Assembly (NCBI GenBank): GCA_022448985.1
Contig: JAKVCR010000034.1
Location: forward strand, 24,746-88,745
DNA: 64,000 nt
From: Roseibacillus sp.
GTDB lineage: Bacteria; Verrucomicrobiota; Verrucomicrobiia; Verrucomicrobiales; Akkermansiaceae
Direction of reading: 5' to 3'
Position numbers and translations under genes: made by a program. Under the pieces are notes generated by a model. The model saw only the letters and a program-made list of their open reading frames with translations. It made no database searches and had not been told where the DNA came from. Positions 1-9,308 of the stretch are shown here, piece by piece (the stretch's first letter is position 1; every line of letters begins with the position of its first letter).

Positions 1-1662
1 AGAGGCGGGGACCCGCTCAAGTTGCCGGGCAAGTGATCCCGTGTTGCCATCCTTGGTCCACTGCAGCAGGAAGGGGAGGTTGCGCGAAGCGGCGAGGTCG
101 TCCAGCGATTGGTCGGGAAGGAGGGCCGCGTAGTCCTGTCCCCCGTCGCTGGAGCTGCTTTCATCTGGCTGGCCCGCGGCCCAGAGATCCTTCGTGGGGG
201 CTTCCCCGCTGACCCAGTACCACTTCCCTTCCATGCCGGAGTCCGACAGACCAATCCAGGAGGGGCTACTGATTTTCAGCTCAGAAACAGCCCAGGCGAG
301 ATCCTCCTTGCTCTCCAGTGCTGCCAGCTGGGCCCCGTGGGCCTCTGCGAAGAGAGAGGCGGATTGCCAGGGGCGGGCCTTGTTTACGAGGAGAAAGTGA
401 GAGTCTCCCCGCGTGACGGTCCCCTTGGGAAGCTCGGACAGATCACCCGCCTTCAAATTGGCTTGGAGCCGGGTGAGGGCCTGGCTGGTGCTTTCGACGG
501 GCTTGGGTTTGGGAGGTTCGGGCTTGGGTTCGGGTTTTTTCTCTTCCTTTGGAGTTTCCGCAATGACGGGAGGTTTGGGCTTGGGCTTCGGTATGGGCTT
601 GGAGACGGGCTCCTCGACAGGGGGGGAGGTCCCACGGGACTCCTTGTTTTCTTCCTTTCCGGAGCCGCCAATCAGAATGAAGCCGAGGACCCCGAGGACC
701 CCGAGGACGACGAGGATGCCGACCACCGGGACCGATTGGGACTTTGCCGGGGGAGTTGCGAGGGCGGGGGTGGCCGCCCGCACTCCGATTGGGGTAGCCC
801 CGGGAACGGGCGCCGCAGCCGCGGGGGTCTTGGGTTTGCGCAGGACCGGCTTCTTGAGCTTTTCCCCCAGCTGGTCCAGGGCCTTGGCCAGTTCCTCGGC
901 GTTGGAGTAGCGCATTCCCGCGGAGGGATGCGTCGCACGCCGGATGATGGGATCAAACTCCGGGCTGCATTGACCTACTGCCGATGGTGGTTGCCAGGGC
1001 TCGGAGGGAACCTGGGCGGTGAGCAGTTCGTAGAGCAGAACGCCCACTGCAAAGATGTCCGCCCGCTGGTCAACGGCGCCGGGGTTGTTGACAACTTCCG
1101 GCGCGCTGTAGCCAGGGGTCCCCCATACGATCTCATCCGGGTTGTGTCCCTCCCCCACCGGGCGAGCCAGCCCGAAGTCCCCGATTTTAGGAACAGCTTC
1201 CGGTCCGAGGAGAATATTGCCCGGTTTGATGTCACGGTGCAGGATGCCGTGCTGGTGAGCATGGGCCAGCCCGTGTGAAATGCCGGCCACCAGGCGGGCG
1301 GCTTCACTCTGGTCAATGGCCCTGCCGTGGGCGGAATGGTGGAGGGACTTTCCCTCTACCAGTTCCATGATGATATAGAGCATCCCGTCCGCATCCCCGA
1401 AGTCGTAGACCGCGATCAGGTTGGGATGGTTGAGGCGGGCCATTGATTTGGCTTCAGACTCGAAGCTGGCCCGGAATTGCGGGTCGGCACCAAATTGGCG
1501 AGGCAGGATCTTGATTGCAACAGGGCGATCGAGGGAAACCTGCCGGGCCGCGTAGACCGCTCCCATTCCTCCCTGGGCGATGAACGCAGTGATCTCGTAA
1601 GCCGGGAAGTGCGGCTGAAGCTCCTCGATACTGGGAGCGTGGAATTCGAGATCAATGGACAT
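1..1662 (-). CDS. Ser/Thr protein kinase with C-type lectin-like domain (3' end cut by window)
   Basis: Membrane Ser/Thr kinase, 554 codons visible, running off the left edge. The ATG at 1662 opens MSIDLEFHAPSIEEL. The Hanks-type kinase domain spans about residues 20-280. It shows a glycine loop (GGMGAVYAA), the catalytic lysine in VAIKILP, the catalytic loop HRDIKPGNILL, DFGLA, and GTPGYSAPE in the activation segment. A low-complexity Ala/Pro linker follows, then one transmembrane helix near residues 310-335, then a Lys/Pro-rich stretch (KPKPKPK type). The last part (from about residue 400) resembles a C-type lectin fold, with SWIGLSDSGMEGKWYWVSGE. It is a close paralogue of the next gene upstream. 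The lectin part is presumably periplasmic and senses or binds a ligand; that role is inferred. Confidence 0.9.
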   Translation of the reverse strand, partial: MSIDLEFHAPSIEELQPHFPAYEITAFIAQGGMGAVYAARQVSLDRPVAIKILPRQFGADPQFRASFESEAKSMARLNHPNLIAVYDFGDADGMLYIIMELVEGKSLHHSAHGRAIDQSEAARLVAGISHGLAHAHQHGILHRDIKPGNILLGPEAVPKIGDFGLARPVGEGHNPDEIVWGTPGYSAPEVVNNPGAVDQRADIFAVGVLLYELLTAQVPSEPWQPPSAVGQCSPEFDPIIRRATHPSAGMRYSNAEELAKALDQLGEKLKKPVLRKPKTPAAAAPVPGATPIGVRAATPALATPPAKSQSVPVVGILVVLGVLGVLGFILIGGSGKEENKESRGTSPPVEEPVSKPIPKPKPKPPVIAETPKEEKKPEPKPEPPKPKPVESTSQALTRLQANLKAGDLSELPKGTVTRGDSHFLLVNKARPWQSASLFAEAHGAQLAALESKEDLAWAVSELKISSPSWIGLSDSGMEGKWYWVSGEAPTKDLWAAGQPDESSSSDGGQDYAALLPDQSLDDLAASRNLPFLLQWTKDGNTGSLARQLERVPAS

Positions 1663-1787
1663 GGAGGAGTGAACACGTCATTATGCCCTTCGTTGCGTGC
1701 AGACGCAAGCGCGGGAACCGGACTTGCGGGGATGGGTAAAGGGCGTTCCGGGCCTCTGGGCAGACCACTTCCAGGAAATTTTGTGTC

Positions 1788-4544
1788 TCAGGGGGTTTTC
1801 GCGGGAGGGTCCAAGCTGCCGAGGATGCCGGAGCCAAGGTGTTCAAGGAAGGTTCGTCCGGACTCGCCACAGGCGTCGATCTCGTTCTGGATCGCGCGCA
1901 TTTCGTTGGCTTTACCCCCGTCCTCGGCGGCGTCCCTCTTGGGCTGCAGGCTCCCGATGTAGTCCAGGCGAATCCGGTTGGCCTGGGTTTCCAGGGAGGT
2001 CTTGAGGGCCTGCTGGGACTGGAGGTGCCTCCTGACGACATCGACCCCGCGGGGCGTAAGGGTAAGCTTGCTGATTTCAGTCATCCCGATTGCGATCGAT
2101 CCGTCGGGCCTTACCTTTGCCTTGATCCGGTTGACGACGGGGGCGTAGATGCGTTCATCGTTGTCCCGGAGGCCACGGTGCCAGAAGTTGAGGTCCGACT
2201 TCAGCCCCTTGCCATTCTCGAGAAGCTTTTCGGCGAACTTCGCTTCGTAAATCTGTACCTTCTTCTGGGTCGCCGTGCGCAGGTTGGCCCAGTCTCCGGC
2301 CCCGGGGGTGATAGCGACCGGTCTGGTATTGCCCCGGTCCTTGCTCCATTCGATCACAAAGGCCGGGGCGGCTTCCTCATCCCCGGGGTTTGCATCATCC
2401 CAACCTCCGTTATCCCCGGCTATCAGTCTCACCGCGCTGTCGGCTTCCTTTGTCCCGTCGGGCGAGTTGGGCGCCCAGGAGTTGAAGGTCCAGGGTTCGC
2501 CAGTGATCCATGTCCAGGAACGGCCGTTGTGGCGGCCTCCGAGCCAGGCCCCGGAATTCTCGTCGAGGTTAGAGTTGATCAGGTTCCGGAGGTAGGTGCC
2601 CTCCTGCGGTTCACTGGGAACCGCGAGGTGTCCGTGGGCAGCTTGTGCCACGGCGTTGGCATCCTCCCAGGTTCCTGCCTTCTCGATCACGAGATAACGG
2701 CGGTTTTCGAAGGAGAGCACTCCTGGAGGATAGATTGGATCGGGGGTATCGAGGGTGGCCTTGAGGCGATTGAGCTGGACCTTCAGCGTCCCGGGATTGC
2801 TGCCGTCATTACGCCATTGGATGAAGAAGGGGAATTTCTGACCCCCAGGCTGGGCACGGATGGATCCCAAGTCGCTCAGGGTGGCGGTATTTCCGGTGGT
2901 GGTGGAGGGCTTGCGCACGGTCCAGGGGGAGCCGTCGACCCAACCCCATGCCGTTCGTCCGGTGGCGCCTCCCCCGAGCCAGATCGTGGTGCTACCGGGA
3001 ATTTTGGAGGTGAGCCATTTCTGTTCGCCCTCGTTGAGGCAGGTTGCAAGGTGGCCTCCGTATTCTTCCGCGTAGGCAGCTGCCCGTTGCCAACTGAGCT
3101 GGCTTTCCACGAAGAAGAAGCGGCTGGTTCCGCGCACCAGGGTGCCGGGGGGATACTCGGGGCGCTCCTCTCCGGAGGTGAGCGCGGGTTTCAGGCGCTC
3201 CAGCGCTTCCATGGGGGTTTCCGGTTCCGGTTCCGGTTCCGGGATCACGGGGGGATTCTTCGCGATGGAGGCTTCCAGGGCTGCGCGCCTTTCACGGTTC
3301 TTTTTCTCGGTGAGCAACCGCTGGATTTCCTCCTGCTTGGCAAGATCCTCGGCCTCTTGTAGCTTCTCTTTCTGGTCGGCGTTTTTGTCTTTCTGGTCCT
3401 GGTAGAGGTAGTTCATCCCATAGATGGCAGCCAGCAGGAGGACAATGATGACGAGGTTGCGCAGGAGGGACCAGTTGGTCCCGATCTTGATCTGGACCTC
3501 GGGGGCGGCCGGAGCGGGAGCCGTTGGCGGATCCGCTACGGGGGCCGGGCTGGCGGCTGGTCCGGTGGGAGTCACGGCTACGGGGGCCGGGCTGGTTGCC
3601 GGTCCGGTGGGAGTCACGGCTGCGGGGGCCGGGCTGGTTGCCGGTCCGGTGCGCGCTACGGCTACGGGGGCAGCGGGCTCGGGGGGCGGGCTGGGCGCCG
3701 TGGCCGGGGGTGTAGCCATGATACTGGGCACCTGCTTTTCGAGGGCATCGCGGAGCTGCTTCAGGTCCTTGGCCATTGCTTCGCCGTCGGCAAAGCGCAG
3801 CATGGGGGAGGGGTGGGTGGCCCGGCGCACAATCTTGTCGAAACGTGGGTCGACATCCTCGATCTGCGAGGCGGGGACGTAGCTCTTCTCGGGAACCTTG
3901 CCGGTGAGGAGTTCGTAGAGAATGACCCCGGTAGAGAAAATGTCGGAACGGGTATCGACCGCACTGGGTCTCTTGATCACCTCCGGGGCGGTGTAATCAG
4001 GGGTTCCGAAGATGATGCCTTCTCCCTCGCTCTCCTCGGCAAAGCGCGCCAGGCCGAAGTCCCCGATCTTGGGACGTTTTTTCCCGTCCAGGAGGATATT
4101 GGCAGGTTTGATGTCGCGGTGGAGAATGCCCGCCTCGTGGGCGTGCGCGAGACCTTCGCAGATCCCGGTCACCAGGCGGGCGACCTCCTTCTGCTCGATG
4201 GCCTTGCCGTGGGCGGAGTGATGGAGCGATTTGCCGTCCACGAATTCCATCACGATATAAGGCATGTGGTCGACTTCGCCGAAGTCGTAGACGCTGATGA
4301 GATTTGGGTGGTTCAGCTTGGCCATGGCTTTGGCCTCATCCTCGAACCGCTTGCGGAACGCCTCGTCTTCCCCGAACTCGCGCGGGAGAATCTTGATCGC
4401 CACGTCGCGCTCCAGGGACTTCTGGTGGGCCTTGTAGACTGCTCCCATTCCCCCCTTCGCGATGAAAGCCAGCACATCGTAGGCCGGGAGGAGCTCGTGA
4501 AGCTCCTCGGGGCTGGGAGCCTCGAACTGCGGTGGGATGGACAT
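1788..4544 (-). CDS. Ser/Thr protein kinase with two C-type lectin-like domains
   Basis: A 918-aa Hanks-type kinase. The N-terminal kinase domain (about residues 20-285) carries GGMGAVYKA, VAIKILP, HRDIKPANILL, DFGLA and GTPDYTAPE, so all catalytic motifs are present. An Ala/Pro/Thr linker made of a 14-residue repeat follows, then a transmembrane helix (about 355-380) and a charged coiled coil. Two C-type-lectin-like domains come next (about 470-620 and 630-760), each ending in a tryptophan-rich IEW or IQW strand. The last 150 residues are helical. The gene lies 125 nt upstream of a single-lectin paralogue in the same orientation, so the pair is probably a duplication. It likely couples outside ligand binding to cytoplasmic phosphorylation (inference from domain order). 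Confidence 0.92.
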   Translation of the reverse strand: MSIPPQFEAPSPEELHELLPAYDVLAFIAKGGMGAVYKAHQKSLERDVAIKILPREFGEDEAFRKRFEDEAKAMAKLNHPNLISVYDFGEVDHMPYIVMEFVDGKSLHHSAHGKAIEQKEVARLVTGICEGLAHAHEAGILHRDIKPANILLDGKKRPKIGDFGLARFAEESEGEGIIFGTPDYTAPEVIKRPSAVDTRSDIFSTGVILYELLTGKVPEKSYVPASQIEDVDPRFDKIVRRATHPSPMLRFADGEAMAKDLKQLRDALEKQVPSIMATPPATAPSPPPEPAAPVAVARTGPATSPAPAAVTPTGPATSPAPVAVTPTGPAASPAPVADPPTAPAPAAPEVQIKIGTNWSLLRNLVIIVLLLAAIYGMNYLYQDQKDKNADQKEKLQEAEDLAKQEEIQRLLTEKKNRERRAALEASIAKNPPVIPEPEPEPETPMEALERLKPALTSGEERPEYPPGTLVRGTSRFFFVESQLSWQRAAAYAEEYGGHLATCLNEGEQKWLTSKIPGSTTIWLGGGATGRTAWGWVDGSPWTVRKPSTTTGNTATLSDLGSIRAQPGGQKFPFFIQWRNDGSNPGTLKVQLNRLKATLDTPDPIYPPGVLSFENRRYLVIEKAGTWEDANAVAQAAHGHLAVPSEPQEGTYLRNLINSNLDENSGAWLGGRHNGRSWTWITGEPWTFNSWAPNSPDGTKEADSAVRLIAGDNGGWDDANPGDEEAAPAFVIEWSKDRGNTRPVAITPGAGDWANLRTATQKKVQIYEAKFAEKLLENGKGLKSDLNFWHRGLRDNDERIYAPVVNRIKAKVRPDGSIAIGMTEISKLTLTPRGVDVVRRHLQSQQALKTSLETQANRIRLDYIGSLQPKRDAAEDGGKANEMRAIQNEIDACGESGRTFLEHLGSGILGSLDPPAKTP
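3538..3663. repeat. Three tandem 42-bp repeats inside the kinase linker
   Basis: Three consecutive 42-bp units begin at 3538, 3580 and 3622. They differ at only a few bases and encode a 14-residue Ala/Pro/Thr unit of the TPTGPATSPAP type in the kinase linker. The unit is a multiple of three, so copy changes keep the frame and only alter the length of the linker between kinase and membrane. Confidence 0.85.
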
Positions 4545-4646
4545 TGCGCTGGCGTTGTGAGAAAGCGCTGGGCAGAAGCGTTTCTCGTAAGGAAGATGTG
4601 CCTGAATTCGTGAAAAGAAAAGCCATCAGTGACCTCTTTCCGTGGT

Positions 4647-5027
4647 ATGAATGAGGCTGCGATCTGGGCGGAAATGGGGGACGAGGGCTTCCGCCAGCTG
4701 GTTACGGCCTTCTATCGGCGCATTCCCGCAGACGACCTGCTGGGGCCCATGTACCCGGCCCAGGACCTGGCGGGAGCGGAGGAACGTCTGTATCTCTTTT
4801 TGTGCTTCCGGCTGGGCGGGGATACCCGCTACCAGGAACAGCGGGGCCATCCCCGCCTTCGCATGCGCCACATGCCCTTCCGGATCGGGGTGGCGGAGCG
4901 GGATCGCTGGCTCCAGCTCATGGGCGAGGCCATGACCGAATGTGAGGTGGGAGCAGAGGTGCGTTCGGAACTGGAACCCTTCTTTGCCCAGGTGGCGGAC
5001 TTCATGCGTAACCAGGAGCCCACCTGA
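4647..5027 (+). CDS. Truncated (2-on-2) haemoglobin family protein
   Basis: 126-aa globin-like protein of the bacterial truncated haemoglobin type. The ATG at 4647 was chosen; a GTG 18 nt upstream is also in frame. Typical group II features are visible: an FRQLVTAFYRRIPADDLLGPMY-like N-terminal helix and turn, and the proximal-histidine region RLRMRHMPFRIG. A helix then carries RDRWLQLM. Such proteins bind haem and react with oxygen or nitric oxide. It is transcribed divergently from the lectin-kinases, 102 nt away, and convergently with the SHD1 protein. The subgroup assignment rests on motif reading only. Confidence 0.8.
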   Translation: MNEAAIWAEMGDEGFRQLVTAFYRRIPADDLLGPMYPAQDLAGAEERLYLFLCFRLGGDTRYQEQRGHPRLRMRHMPFRIGVAERDRWLQLMGEAMTECEVGAEVRSELEPFFAQVADFMRNQEPT

Positions 5028-5052
5028 GCCCCTCCGACGAGCTGCGGAAGCC

Positions 5053-5925
5053 CTACCTGATGATAACCGGAGGCGCGGAAGGCTTCTTTTCGGGCTTGGG
5101 ATTTTCCCGGCGCCGCGGGTTGAAGATGTCGGGGATATCGTCCCGGTTCCAGTTGTCGCGTCCGAACGGGGAGGTCCGCTTCTCGGGGTTCTGGAAGTGC
5201 TCATCCACTACGTCGCGCTCCCTGAGCTGGATGATGGAGTAGAGGGCCTCTTCCAGCTGGGGGGTGGAGGCGTAGGTGTAGATTTCGCGGTCATCCTTCC
5301 GGCGGGAGGCATAAAGGACGTAGCCGATACACTTGTAATTGCCGCGGTAGGATGAGTCGTTGTCGGAATAGGTGTTGACCTCCCGCCGGAAGGTGACGGT
5401 GTGCTTCCCGCCGGCGGCCACCCCGAAGCCCTGTTCCTGCACTCCGAGGATCCGGTGTTTCCTGGTCTTTCCGAGCGAGCGACCGACCAGAAAATACTTC
5501 AGGGAGGTCTCTTCCAGTCCCTTGGCATTGTCGTCATTCTGGAAGTCCACCGAGAGCTCATAGCTCTGCTGGTAGGACTTGCCCCCGGAGGCGTAACTGG
5601 GCCGGGAGCCCTTGGTTGTCTTGCGCACCATGTTCGGGGTGATCCGGAGGGGTGGGACCTGGTTCGCCAGCCATTTGCGGACGTAGACCTGATCAATTTC
5701 GCTCAGGCTTGCAATCTTCACGGTGGCCGTCCGTTTGTTGGTCATCCGCAGGGTAACTTCATTCGCGTTGGCGCGGACGATCTCGGCCTCCAGGGTCTTG
5801 CCGGCCGCATTGGTGAAGGGCCGGGACCAAGCCGCGGAGGCCGGCAGGAGCACGGCTGCCGCGAGTAAAAGAGGGAGAAGCTTCACGAGGTCCGGGATTT
5901 TACGCGGATTTCTCTGCCCATCCAT
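5053..5925 (-). CDS. Secreted SHD1-domain-like protein
   Basis: 290-aa exported protein. A hydrophobic signal peptide (LLPLLLAAAVLLPASAAW) lies at about residues 17-36. It is followed by an SHD1-like module (about 37-95) of the pattern FTNAAGKTLEAEIVRANANE, found in many Verrucomicrobia and Planctomycetes extracytoplasmic proteins. The middle (about 100-220) is rich in beta strands and the C-terminus is charged and proline-rich. The function is unknown; SHD1 modules are thought to mediate protein-protein contacts. It converges with the globin gene. Confidence 0.7.
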   Translation of the reverse strand: MDGQRNPRKIPDLVKLLPLLLAAAVLLPASAAWSRPFTNAAGKTLEAEIVRANANEVTLRMTNKRTATVKIASLSEIDQVYVRKWLANQVPPLRITPNMVRKTTKGSRPSYASGGKSYQQSYELSVDFQNDDNAKGLEETSLKYFLVGRSLGKTRKHRILGVQEQGFGVAAGGKHTVTFRREVNTYSDNDSSYRGNYKCIGYVLYASRRKDDREIYTYASTPQLEEALYSIIQLRERDVVDEHFQNPEKRTSPFGRDNWNRDDIPDIFNPRRRENPKPEKKPSAPPVIIR

Positions 5926-6031
5926 CTAATTCTGGCTTTGGGGGAGGCGGGCACCTGGGGGACTGTGACATTCAGCGTGCCCCCGCTGGCCAAGCAGCGC
6001 TCAAGGCCCTAGGCTCAGGCCAGCGCGATTC

Positions 6032-6928
6032 ATGGGCATCGAGGTTCAAGTCATCGACACGGTTTTCGTTCTCTGCGCGGGGATGTTTTTCTTCTGGGCG
6101 GTACCCCTCTATGCCCTGCGCCATGTGGGGCCGGGAAAGATTCCGCCCCTCCCGCGGGGGCGGGTGGCCACTCGTGGATTTGGCCTGATCGACATGCTGG
6201 GGGTATCGTTGTTCCTGGCCTTCTATGCGGCCATGTGGTTGGGATCGAGCCGAATCCCGGGGGAGGAAACCGGGGAGATCGCCGAAATGGAGGGGCTGCG
6301 CTTTAGGTTGCTCATCGGCTTGTGCCTGCAGGGGCTGCAGATCGCGATGGTGGCGGTCATCCTCTTTTGGCGGGTTAACCTGGTGGAGGGCTTCGGGCTG
6401 CGGTGGCAACGGACGTGGTGGCAGGTTATTTTTGCTCCCGTGGTCGTCCTCATGATGTGGGCTTTCATGGCTGGTCTGGATGCGACGGGCTATAACGAGT
6501 GGGTCAGTAGCTTTGTGGAGGGCGACGGGAAACAGGAAACGGTCAAACTCCTGGGAGAAAGCAAGGACCCGCTCGTCCTCGGGCTGGTGGCCATGGTGGC
6601 CTGCGTGGGAGCCCCCCTTGCCGAGGAGGTGGTCTTTCGCGGCTATATTTATGCGGCCGTAAAACGCTTCACCAATATCCCGTTCGCAGTGATCTTCTCG
6701 GGGCTTCTCTTCGGGGCGGTGCACGGAAACCTGCTCGCGCTCCTGCCGCTGACTGTCCTGGGGATCGTCCTGGCCCTCGCCTACGAGTACACCGGTTCTC
6801 TCTGGGCCCCCATCGCCATCCACTTTTGTTTCAATGCCGCCACCGTCGCAGCCCAGTTCATCTTCAAATTAAACCCGGAGCTGCTTGAGGAGCTCGAAAA
6901 GAATGCCGGACTTGTCTCACTATGGTGA
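6032..6928 (+). CDS. CPBP-family intramembrane glutamic protease
   Basis: 298-aa polytopic membrane protein with about eight hydrophobic segments. The family motifs are present: motif 1 EEVVFRGYIY (about residue 197; paired glutamates and Arg) and motif 2 with the second metal or active-site residues in FGAVHGN (about 228-234). Such proteins (CAAX prenyl-protease-related, Abi/CPBP) cleave or process membrane substrates, and the substrate here is unknown. The 3' end overlaps the thiL start by 26 nt, so the two are probably co-transcribed although their functions are not obviously linked. Confidence 0.85.
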   Translation: MGIEVQVIDTVFVLCAGMFFFWAVPLYALRHVGPGKIPPLPRGRVATRGFGLIDMLGVSLFLAFYAAMWLGSSRIPGEETGEIAEMEGLRFRLLIGLCLQGLQIAMVAVILFWRVNLVEGFGLRWQRTWWQVIFAPVVVLMMWAFMAGLDATGYNEWVSSFVEGDGKQETVKLLGESKDPLVLGLVAMVACVGAPLAEEVVFRGYIYAAVKRFTNIPFAVIFSGLLFGAVHGNLLALLPLTVLGIVLALAYEYTGSLWAPIAIHFCFNAATVAAQFIFKLNPELLEELEKNAGLVSLW

Positions 6929-7796
6929 AGAGGCCGTGGTGGCCCGGCTCACCACCCTGCTGGAGGCTGGCCCCGGGATACTTACCGGGCCGGGCGACGA
7001 TTGTGCGGTGGTGGAAGGAGGAGCCCGGGGAGAGGCCGAACTTTTAAAAACCGACTGTTTGGTATGTAATGTGCACTTCCTGCCCGAGGACGCTCCGGGC
7101 AAGGTCGGCTGGAAGGCGATTGCGCGCACCCTGAGCGACTTCGCGGCCATGGGGGGATGGCCCCGTCATCTCCTTGTCACCCTCGCGGTGCCCCCCAGTT
7201 GTGAAATGCGCTGGGCCGAACAACTCTATCGCGGAATGAACAAGTGTGCCCGCGCCTATGACTGCTCCATCGTGGGAGGGGAGACCTCTTCGGTCCCGGC
7301 CGGGGCCCCGGTTATGATTTCGGTGGCGGGAACGGGAACGGCCAGACGTTCGCAGGTGATCCTCCGCAGTGGGGGCCGCCCCGGGGATCTTCTGTTTGTG
7401 ACAGGACGGCTGGGAGGATCGCTCCGGGGTAGTCACCTGACCTTTACGCCGCGTCTGTTAGAGGCGAATTGGCTGGTCCGAAATTTCACCCTGCACGCCA
7501 TGATGGATCTCTCCGACGGACTGGCGCGCGATCTTCCCCGCCTGGCTGCCGCCAGCGGGTGCGGGGTCCTGTTAGAGAAGGACTCTTTACCGAGGTCACG
7601 TGGGGTCACGATCGAACAGGCGCTGTGTGATGGGGAAGATTACGAACTGCTCTTCGCGGTGTCGGCCCGCACCGCCAAGAGGCTGGTGCCTGAGTGGCGG
7701 GGGCAATTCCCGGATCTTCCCCTGAGTCTCATTGGATCCCTGACAGCGGACCAGCAGCCCGGACTGTCCGGCGGCTGGGATCACTTTGGAGGGTGA
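6903..7796 (+). CDS. thiL: Thiamine-monophosphate kinase
   Basis: 297-aa ThiL, which phosphorylates thiamine monophosphate to thiamine diphosphate, the last step of cofactor synthesis. Diagnostic motifs are GPGDDCAVVEG near the N-terminus, LSDFAAMGG, SIVGGET, the nucleotide and magnesium site DLSDGLARDL (about 201-210), and GEDYELLF (about 243-250). The ATG at 6903 gives the usual N-terminus; an in-frame ATG at 6885 would add six residues. The start lies inside the CPBP gene, which suggests translational coupling. No other thiamine gene is in the window. Confidence 0.93.
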   Translation: MPDLSHYGEEAVVARLTTLLEAGPGILTGPGDDCAVVEGGARGEAELLKTDCLVCNVHFLPEDAPGKVGWKAIARTLSDFAAMGGWPRHLLVTLAVPPSCEMRWAEQLYRGMNKCARAYDCSIVGGETSSVPAGAPVMISVAGTGTARRSQVILRSGGRPGDLLFVTGRLGGSLRGSHLTFTPRLLEANWLVRNFTLHAMMDLSDGLARDLPRLAAASGCGVLLEKDSLPRSRGVTIEQALCDGEDYELLFAVSARTAKRLVPEWRGQFPDLPLSLIGSLTADQQPGLSGGWDHFGG

Positions 7797-7878
7797 AGAG
7801 GCCCGGGACAGTTGTCTGAAAACCGGGGCATCCCAGGCCCGGCGGGCCAAATTATTTAAGATTGCCTTATTAAATTCT

Positions 7879-7906
7879 TTGCAGCGACGACGGTTGGCGG
7901 TAAATC
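7879..7906 (+). promoter_or_regulatory. Candidate sigma-70 promoter for the coiled-coil gene
   Basis: TTGCAG (7879-7884), a 16-nt spacer, then TAAATC (7901-7906). It lies at the edge of a short AT-rich island and would give a leader of about 33 nt before the ATG at 7946. It was found by eye only. Confidence 0.35.
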
Positions 7907-7945
7907 ATGTGATGGTAACCCCCTGTTCCCGTCCCTTACATCGTC

Positions 7946-9256
7946 ATGAAGAGCCTGCTTCTTGCGCCAGTATTGGCGTCCCTTGTTCATCCGGATATTT
8001 CCGTCGAGTCGTTTGAGAGAGAAGTTGCGGTCCCCCTTGCGGCATTCGCAATCGTCGAAGGTACTCCCCTCGTGGAACTTGTTCCCGTTTCCCAGTTCGT
8101 TCCCATCGTGGTGAATCAGGACGATGATGCCCGGGTGCAGATCCTGCGCGAGGACCTGGAAGATATCGCCGCCGACCTGATGGCGGCCCAGCGCGCGGTG
8201 GAGTCGGTGGCGGAACAACGCGATCAGGTCCGGGCAGAGGCCAGTGCGCTTGCCAAGGCGAATCACGAGATGCGGAAAGAGCTGAAGACCTCCCGGGAGG
8301 AGATGGAGAAGGCCCGCCGGGAGGCGGCCGACTGGAAGGCGCGGGCGGCTGCCTTTGAAAAACAGATCGGGGACCGGGCGAGGCTCCCCGCAGAGATAGG
8401 GGACTTCCGTGCCGAGATGGCAAAAGTGATGCAGGAGTTGCGTTCCATGAAGGACGATATCGCTCTCGCACGCCGGGAGCTCAATGATCCTGTCGAGCGC
8501 GCGAATCTGGAGGAGGAGCTGGCGGAGTCGAAGGCGAGGGAGGAGCGTCTGGGGGATGAGATCGAGATGGCTCTCATTGCCCGGGAAAGGACAATCCTGG
8601 AAGCAGCCCGTGACCGGAAGGCCCTGGACTCCCGGATTGCGGCCCTGACTGCTGAGAGCAAGGGCAGGGAAGAGTTGCGCGATGAACTGCGCAGCTCGAG
8701 GGCCGGTCAGATGAAGGCCCTCGTGGATGTGGAGATTCTCAAGAAAGAGCTGGGGCGGTCCAGGGAAACGCAGGACCGGTCCCTGACGGAGCTCCAGGAG
8801 GCGCGGGAGAGTCTCAAGGCCCTCCAGGCCGAGAAGGCGGCAACGGCAGAGTCCCGGATGCTGGCCAGTCGGGAGCGGGACCAGGCCCGGTCCGAGGCCG
8901 ATGGGCTCAAGGGCGAGATCGCAGGTGCACGGTCCGAGGTGGAGCTCTCAAGACGAACCGTGATGCAGTTGACCGAGGAACTGGAGGAGACCGAGGTGGC
9001 CCGGCGGGAGAAGGGCAGGGAGCTGGAAATCGCATCTGGAGCGCTGGAGAAAAGTAGGACGGAGGTGGTCTTGCTAAACCAGGCCAAGGGGGGGTTGGAA
9101 GAGCTTCTCTTTCGAAAAACTGCGGAGATCCGCAAGCTCAAGGGGGAGCTTCGGGGCCTTCAAGCCTCGCACCGGAAGTCCGCACCAGGGTCTGCGAACC
9201 CGGAGAGGCGCCAGGCGGTCGGCGGAGAGCCGCCGGGTGCCGCGGAGCCGGACTGA
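7946..9256 (+). CDS. Exported long coiled-coil protein, function unknown
   Basis: 436-aa protein with a short hydrophobic N-terminus (MKSLLLAPVLASLV), possibly a signal or anchor sequence. Residues about 65-410 form an almost unbroken heptad-rich coiled coil full of Glu, Arg, Lys and Ala (for example EEMEKARREAADWKARA). The C-terminus is basic and disordered. There is no enzymatic motif. The layout suggests a structural or scaffolding role at the cell envelope, but I do not recognise a named family. Confidence 0.75.
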   Translation: MKSLLLAPVLASLVHPDISVESFEREVAVPLAAFAIVEGTPLVELVPVSQFVPIVVNQDDDARVQILREDLEDIAADLMAAQRAVESVAEQRDQVRAEASALAKANHEMRKELKTSREEMEKARREAADWKARAAAFEKQIGDRARLPAEIGDFRAEMAKVMQELRSMKDDIALARRELNDPVERANLEEELAESKAREERLGDEIEMALIARERTILEAARDRKALDSRIAALTAESKGREELRDELRSSRAGQMKALVDVEILKKELGRSRETQDRSLTELQEARESLKALQAEKAATAESRMLASRERDQARSEADGLKGEIAGARSEVELSRRTVMQLTEELEETEVARREKGRELEIASGALEKSRTEVVLLNQAKGGLEELLFRKTAEIRKLKGELRGLQASHRKSAPGSANPERRQAVGGEPPGAAEPD

Positions 9257-9308
9257 TCCCAGAGAGAGCCGGCGGTGCCTCCAAGGAATGGCCTCTGGCG
9301 GCGGAGTT

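Noticed and set aside
1839..3362. 507-aa plus-strand open frame
   Set aside because: Antisense to the second lectin-kinase, whose kinase and lectin motifs are certain. No family signal.
5972..6823. 283-aa minus-strand open frame
   Set aside because: Antisense to the CPBP protease, rich in His/Pro/Arg, no motif.
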